Source: Planctomycetota bacterium | GTDB lineage: Bacteria > Planctomycetota > Planctomycetia > Pirellulales > Pirellulaceae | NCBI GenBank assembly: GCA_026692885.1 | Contig: JAPLNJ010000909.1 | Location: 1-9,462 of the forward strand | Length of the DNA: 9,462 nt | Reading direction: 5' to 3' | Shown: piece after piece, positions 6,686-9,462 of the stretch | How positions within the stretch are numbered: the stretch's first letter is position 1 | Layout: each line of letters opens with the position of its first letter | Made by a program: the position numbers and the translations under genes | The notes under the pieces: model-generated | The model's database searches: none | What the model saw: the letters and a program-made list of their open reading frames with translations, nothing else | Told to the model about the DNA's origin: nothing

Positions 6686-6893
6686 CGAGAAGCTCCCGAC
6701 GTAAGTCGGTGGGAGTGTTCCCGCCCTGTACCTAACCCGGAGCCCCATATCTGACCAGCCGACGAGTCGGAAGAACTCGGTGAGGCGCCGCGGTGCTAGG
6801 AGTTGGCGGGACTGCTCTCACCGACTTACGTCGAGAGCTTCTCGGACGGGACCAGCTAGCAGTGACGGCATTTTGCAGTGTTACGATCAACGC
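6686..6893. repeat. Palindromic element, copy B, inverted relative to copy A
   Basis: It is the reverse complement of most of copy A: 6686-6744 match 3929-3987 (58 of 59) and 6758-6893 match 3739-3875 (8 differences). Copy B lacks about 40 bp of the GC-rich central hairpin of A and also the outermost arm on its left side, so it is a shortened form. Its own arms GAGAAGCTCCCGACGTAA (6688-6705) and 6828-6845 still pair. Together A and B bracket the acyl-CoA synthetase gene as a long inverted pair. The frame upstream of the oxidoreductase start runs through this repeat and is not coding. Confidence 0.85.
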
Positions 6894-6973
6894 CTGCAAG
6901 TTGGTGCTCGGTAACTGGTATCCGTCTGCCACATCGCTTATTCTGCTGGCTAAGTCACGGCCGAAAAATAGCT

Positions 6974-7014
6974 CCCTCGCCCCGGTACTCCGGGGAGAGG
7001 GTTGGGGTGAGGGG
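6974..7014. repeat. Hairpin repeat of the RGEGWGEG type
   Basis: CCCTC-G-CCCCGG (6974-6985) pairs with CCGGGG-A-GAGGG (6990-7001) around a TACT loop, and a GGGGTGAGGGG tail follows. Its chance translation contains RGEGWGEG, a peptide seen again and again in spurious open frames of repeat-rich planctomycete and some proteobacterial genomes (from memory). It lies about 90 bp upstream of the oxidoreductase start and might affect its leader, but nothing shows this. Confidence 0.7.
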
Positions 7015-7090
7015 CCGAACAGCAAATGCCGAAGTTGTTCTTCGGCCGGTCCTAAGCGGGACCGTGACCAAGATTTGACAGCACTTTACT

Positions 7091-7096
7091 GGGAGG
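7091..7096 (+). promoter_or_regulatory. Ribosome binding site of the oxidoreductase
   Basis: GGGAGG lies 8 bases before the ATG at 7105. The frame is open back to 6793, through repeat B; this site and the Tat signal right after the ATG fix the start. Confidence 0.8.
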
Positions 7097-7104
7097 TTCG
7101 ACCA

Positions 7105-8343
7105 ATGACGCAGAACACCACAACCTTAGACAACCAGCGGCAAGCTGGGTTCAGCCGCCGTGGGTTCCTGGCCGGGACCGCGGCCATCGGGCTGACCATC
7201 ATCCAACCGGAACGGGTGACCGGGACCCAAGCCAATGCGAAAATCAAGCTGGGCCTGGTCGGCTGCGGAGGCCGGGGCAACTGGATCGCCGATCTGTTCG
7301 TACAGCACGGGGGCTACGAGTTCGTCGGCACGGCCGACTACTTTGCGGATCGCGCGGCGGGGTCGGCGAACCGTTTGAAGGTGCCTGTCGCGCAGAGCTT
7401 CAGCGGACTGTCCGGCTACAAGCGGTTGTTGGACACGAAGCCGGATGCGATCGTGATCGAGAGCCCGCCGTACTTCCACCCGGAGCAGTCGCTGGCCGGC
7501 GTGAACGCCGGGTGCCATGTGTATTGTGCCAAGCCGACTGCCGTCGACGTGCCCGGCTGCCTGACGATCGCTGAGGCGGGCCGCCTGGGGACCGCGAAGC
7601 AACGTTGTGTGCTGATCGATTTTCAAACGCGGGCCAACGAGTTCTATCGCGAGGCGATCCGCTTGGTTCACGAGGGCGACATCGGCCCGGTGGTCTCGGC
7701 CGAGGCGGTCTACTACTGCGGCGGCACCTGGGGCGGGAACGAGACGCTGGCGGCCGATCCCCAGAACCCGGAGCACCGACTGCGGGCCTGGGGTCTGGAC
7801 CGCGTGTTGTCCGGCGACGTGATCACCGAGCAGAATATTCACGCGCTCGACGTGGCCACCTGGGTCGTCAATCAGGATCCGGTCAAGGCCGTCGGCACCT
7901 GCGGCAAAAAAGGCCGGCAGGATGTGGGCACGTGCCACGATCACTTCGCCGTGATCTACACGTTCCCGAACGACGTGGTCGTCAGCTTCGCCTCGAAGCA
8001 ATACGGCACGGGGTACGACGACATCGGTTGCCGCGCTTACGGCCCCAAGGGGACTTTCGACAGCCACTACTTCGGCCTCGTGCGGAACATTGGCGAGAAG
8101 TCTTACAAGGGCGGGAAACTCGGCAACCTGTACACGGAGGGCGCGGTCCAGAATATCGCCGATTTCCACGCCAACATCACCAAGGGAAACCACGCGAACG
8201 CGACGGTCGCTCCCAGCGTGCGCAGCAATCTGACTACGATCCTGGGCCGTCTGGCCGCTTACAAGAAAGCCGAGGTGACCTGGGACGAGATGCTCAAGAC
8301 GGCCGAGAAGCTGGAGTTCCCCACCGCGGGCTTGAAGAGCTAA
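7105..8343 (+). CDS. Tat-exported Gfo/Idh/MocA family oxidoreductase
   Basis: A 412-residue NAD(P)-dependent dehydrogenase of the Gfo/Idh/MocA family. It begins with a twin-arginine signal: SRRGFLAG (17-24) and then the hydrophobic run TAAIGLTII (25-33), so it should be exported folded, probably with cofactor bound. The Rossmann domain starts at about 46 with LGLVGCGGRGNW (49-60). The usual EKP motif reads CAKP (141-144): Lys143 is kept and the Glu is Ala. The C-terminal alpha/beta domain (about 170-400) holds EQNIHALDVATW (242-253), with His246 at the usual catalytic position. Such proteins act on sugars, polyols or their derivatives, and planctomycetes carry many copies linked to breakdown of complex polysaccharides. 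The substrate cannot be inferred. It appears to be a single-gene unit, with repeats on both sides. Confidence 0.93.
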   Translation: MTQNTTTLDNQRQAGFSRRGFLAGTAAIGLTIIQPERVTGTQANAKIKLGLVGCGGRGNWIADLFVQHGGYEFVGTADYFADRAAGSANRLKVPVAQSFSGLSGYKRLLDTKPDAIVIESPPYFHPEQSLAGVNAGCHVYCAKPTAVDVPGCLTIAEAGRLGTAKQRCVLIDFQTRANEFYREAIRLVHEGDIGPVVSAEAVYYCGGTWGGNETLAADPQNPEHRLRAWGLDRVLSGDVITEQNIHALDVATWVVNQDPVKAVGTCGKKGRQDVGTCHDHFAVIYTFPNDVVVSFASKQYGTGYDDIGCRAYGPKGTFDSHYFGLVRNIGEKSYKGGKLGNLYTEGAVQNIADFHANITKGNHANATVAPSVRSNLTTILGRLAAYKKAEVTWDEMLKTAEKLEFPTAGLKS

Positions 8344-8352
8344 GCGGCTGGC

Positions 8353-8477
8353 GAAGAAGCATTTCTGTCCGTACGGATGGCAAAGCCCGAGCACGGACAA
8401 GGAGCGGTGCAAAGTGACAGGGTCGGCCGGCTCGTCATCCGTGCTCTGGCTCTGCCATCCGTGCGGAATCCTTCTTC
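8353..8477. repeat. Palindromic repeat directly after the oxidoreductase
   Basis: Positions 8369-8397 and 8438-8466 are inverted copies (26 of 29), and an outer GAAGAAG/CTTCTTC pair (8353-8359, 8471-8477) extends the stem. The loop is about 40 bases. It starts 10 bp after the oxidoreductase stop and could serve as a processing or termination structure, though no T-run follows. Its sequence is unrelated to the other palindromes of the window. Confidence 0.8.
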
Positions 8478-8530
8478 CCCCCGAGCAGAAAAGGGGGAGC
8501 TGTCTGGCGTGTTCAGTTTGTGCCCGTCAA

Positions 8531-8641
8531 GGCGAGCGGCAGGAAATAGCTTACCCAACTCAATGTAGGATGGTCTTCCCAGACCGTCCCGATTGGCCCG
8601 GAAAGGCCGACCTGCGGGTAATTTATTTCCTGCCGCGCGCC
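8531..8641 (+). repeat. Dispersed palindromic repeat, copy 2
   Basis: This copy is complete. Its 26-bp terminal arms (8531-8556 and 8616-8641) match inverted at 23 of 26 positions, and 8540-8635 match 235-330 in direct orientation (91 of 96). The arms enclose the GGATGGTCT/AGACCGTCC near-palindrome. The upstream 8504-8520 segment is an inverted copy of 150-166. It is a short non-coding element without a transposase. Confidence 0.85.
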
Positions 8642-8799
8642 CAAGGCCAATTGATTTGATTCCGGTTCTATTCTGCGTTTGGGGCTGGGGAAGACTTCCC
8701 GGCGGAGGCCGGCGCGATCCGCTACTCTTCCGCCCCAAAGGGGCAAAACAAATCAGCCCAAAGCGTCGCGGCGGCAGCCGCCGAGCGACGCCCTGGGTA
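8642..8799. repeat. GC-rich hairpin module
   Basis: Within this stretch GCCCCAAAGGGGC (8732-8744) is a perfect small palindrome also present at the window start. GCGTCG-C-GGCGGC (8763-8775) pairs with GCCGCC-GAG-CGACGC (8777-8791), a 12-bp stem around one base plus bulges. I see no gene in it. It ends in GCCCTGGGTA, the 10-mer that reappears on the far side of the next element. Confidence 0.65.
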
Positions 8800-9117
8800 G
8801 AATGGTACGAGATTAAGCGTTGAGCTACTGGTTTCAGTCATGGATCATCCGTCCTCCCACCGCGGAGCTTGCCTCCGTGGAGGAGTGTTCAAAACCAGAT
8901 TGGCGCTGCAACCCAGATACTTCGCCACCATGCGGCTGGCCCGCGTGGAACGGTGTTTCCCAAGGCTCTTCCAGGGAACATCGCCCCACGGAGGCGAGCT
9001 CCGTGGTGGCGTGGAGACATCGTTGGTTGACATTTCTGGTAGTGAACATCGCTCGACGGGCACAAACCCCGTCGTGGCGGGAAATCGCTCCTGCAGTCCT
9101 TAACCTCGTACCATTCC
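8800..9117. mobile_element. MITE-like non-autonomous element with four hairpins
   Basis: The ends are inverted copies: GAATGGTACGAGATTAAG (8800-8817) against the reverse complement of 9099-9116, with one mismatch. The 10-mer GCCCTGGGTA flanks it directly on both sides (8790-8799 and 9118-9127), as a target duplication would. Inside are four hairpins with different stems: 8857-8883, 8928-8948, 8982-9011 and 9054-9074. Short GTGTTC/GTGTTT boxes follow the first two and GAACATC boxes precede the last two, so the element is roughly symmetric about 8967. No transposase is encoded. Movement is inferred from the end structure only; a structured non-coding RNA is an alternative. Confidence 0.6.
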
Positions 9118-9118
9118 G

Positions 9119-9414
9119 CCCTGGGTAGCAACGCAGGCCGAAATAACTTCACGGATTCCCCAATGTGGTCATCACGCTCCGAGGCTGTGAAAGAATGTGC
9201 GAACACGATTCACGGTAGGGTGGGCCAAGTACTCGCGGCCCACCAATTCCAAGGAAATGGCCTTGCTTTCGATGGTGGGCCGCGAGTACTTGGCCCACCC
9301 TACGATTTCTTCACAGCCTCTCCGCGTGATGACTACATTATCTTCCGCACCGAGGACGCCCCGCCATTTCGTTCGTCCCACGAAACGGGAAGTTATTTCG
9401 GCACGCGTTGCTAC
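9119..9414. repeat. Nested palindrome with a perfect 31-bp arm pair
   Basis: Three arm pairs are nested: 9125-9150 with 9389-9414 (24 of 26), 9168-9195 with 9306-9333 (23 of 28) and 9215-9245 with 9273-9303 (31 of 31). The innermost loop is 27 bases (9246-9272). Positions 9165-9181 repeat 3599-3615 exactly. The outer pair probably continues into the CCCTG/CAGGG sequences beyond each end. No gene is present, and the remaining 9415-9462 shows nothing recognisable before the window ends. Confidence 0.85.
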
Positions 9415-9462
9415 GGGTTCAGGGTGCTGCGGGAAGCGGACGAAGTATTGCGAAGACCAAAG

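Noticed and set aside
7075..7080. TTGACA upstream of the oxidoreductase as a -35 box
   Set aside because: A -10 box at normal spacing would fall at about 7098-7103, next to the start codon, and the sequence there (TCGACC) is not -10-like.
6793..7104. N-terminal extension of the oxidoreductase
   Set aside because: It translates repeat B and the RGEGWGEG repeat. A Tat signal must be N-terminal, which fits the start at 7105.
7126..8412. Long open frame on the minus strand opposite the oxidoreductase
   Set aside because: Antisense shadow of a gene with a Tat signal and Rossmann motif, with no recognisable domain of its own.
8344..9462. CRISPR array or tRNA cluster, suggested by the repeated hairpins
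   Set aside because: The hairpins differ in sequence and spacing, there are no constant direct repeats with unique spacers, and none has a tRNA cloverleaf with the conserved T-loop.

Overview
The window looks like a chromosomal segment of a GC-rich planctomycete. This is an inference from three things: a Tat-exported Gfo/Idh/MocA oxidoreductase of the type abundant in that phylum, a GlmU-like protein of the alternative form, and dense palindromic intergenic repeats, including one whose chance translation reads RGEGWGEG. No rRNA, tRNA, CRISPR array, phage gene or complete insertion sequence was seen. Five protein genes are supported: four on the plus strand and one on the minus strand.

Layout. 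Positions 1-559 hold no gene but carry one copy of a 96-bp dispersed repeat. Positions 560-3542 are a tight three-gene unit: a GlmU-like sugar-nucleotidyltransferase/acyltransferase (560-1849), an acyl carrier protein (1862-2116) and a TIM-barrel acyl-CoA condensing enzyme of the isopropylmalate/homocitrate/Re-citrate synthase group (2139-3542). Gaps are 12 and 22 bp and a stem-loop with a short T-run follows at 3559-3594. A minus-strand ADP-forming acyl-CoA synthetase with fused alpha and beta parts (6264 down to 4126) lies between two inverted copies of a palindromic element, A (3739-4034) and B (6686-6893). A Tat-signal Gfo/Idh/MocA protein (7105-8343) follows in the plus direction.

The last 1.1 kb (8344-9462) has no gene. 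It is a mosaic of at least four different palindromic elements. One, at 8800-9117, looks like a MITE (short terminal inverted repeats, 10-bp direct repeats at its edges, four internal hairpins). Next to it is a nested palindrome of about 296 bp with a perfect 31-bp arm pair.

Working together. The three-gene unit pairs a carrier protein with an enzyme that forms a carbon-carbon bond from an acyl thioester and a 2-oxo acid. This suggests, without proving it, a shared acyl-transfer or carboxylic-acid pathway, with the GlmU-like protein as a possible acyltransferase. The acyl-CoA synthetase and the oxidoreductase look like independent units. The least explained parts of the window are the carrier protein/condensing enzyme pairing and the palindromic intergenic elements.
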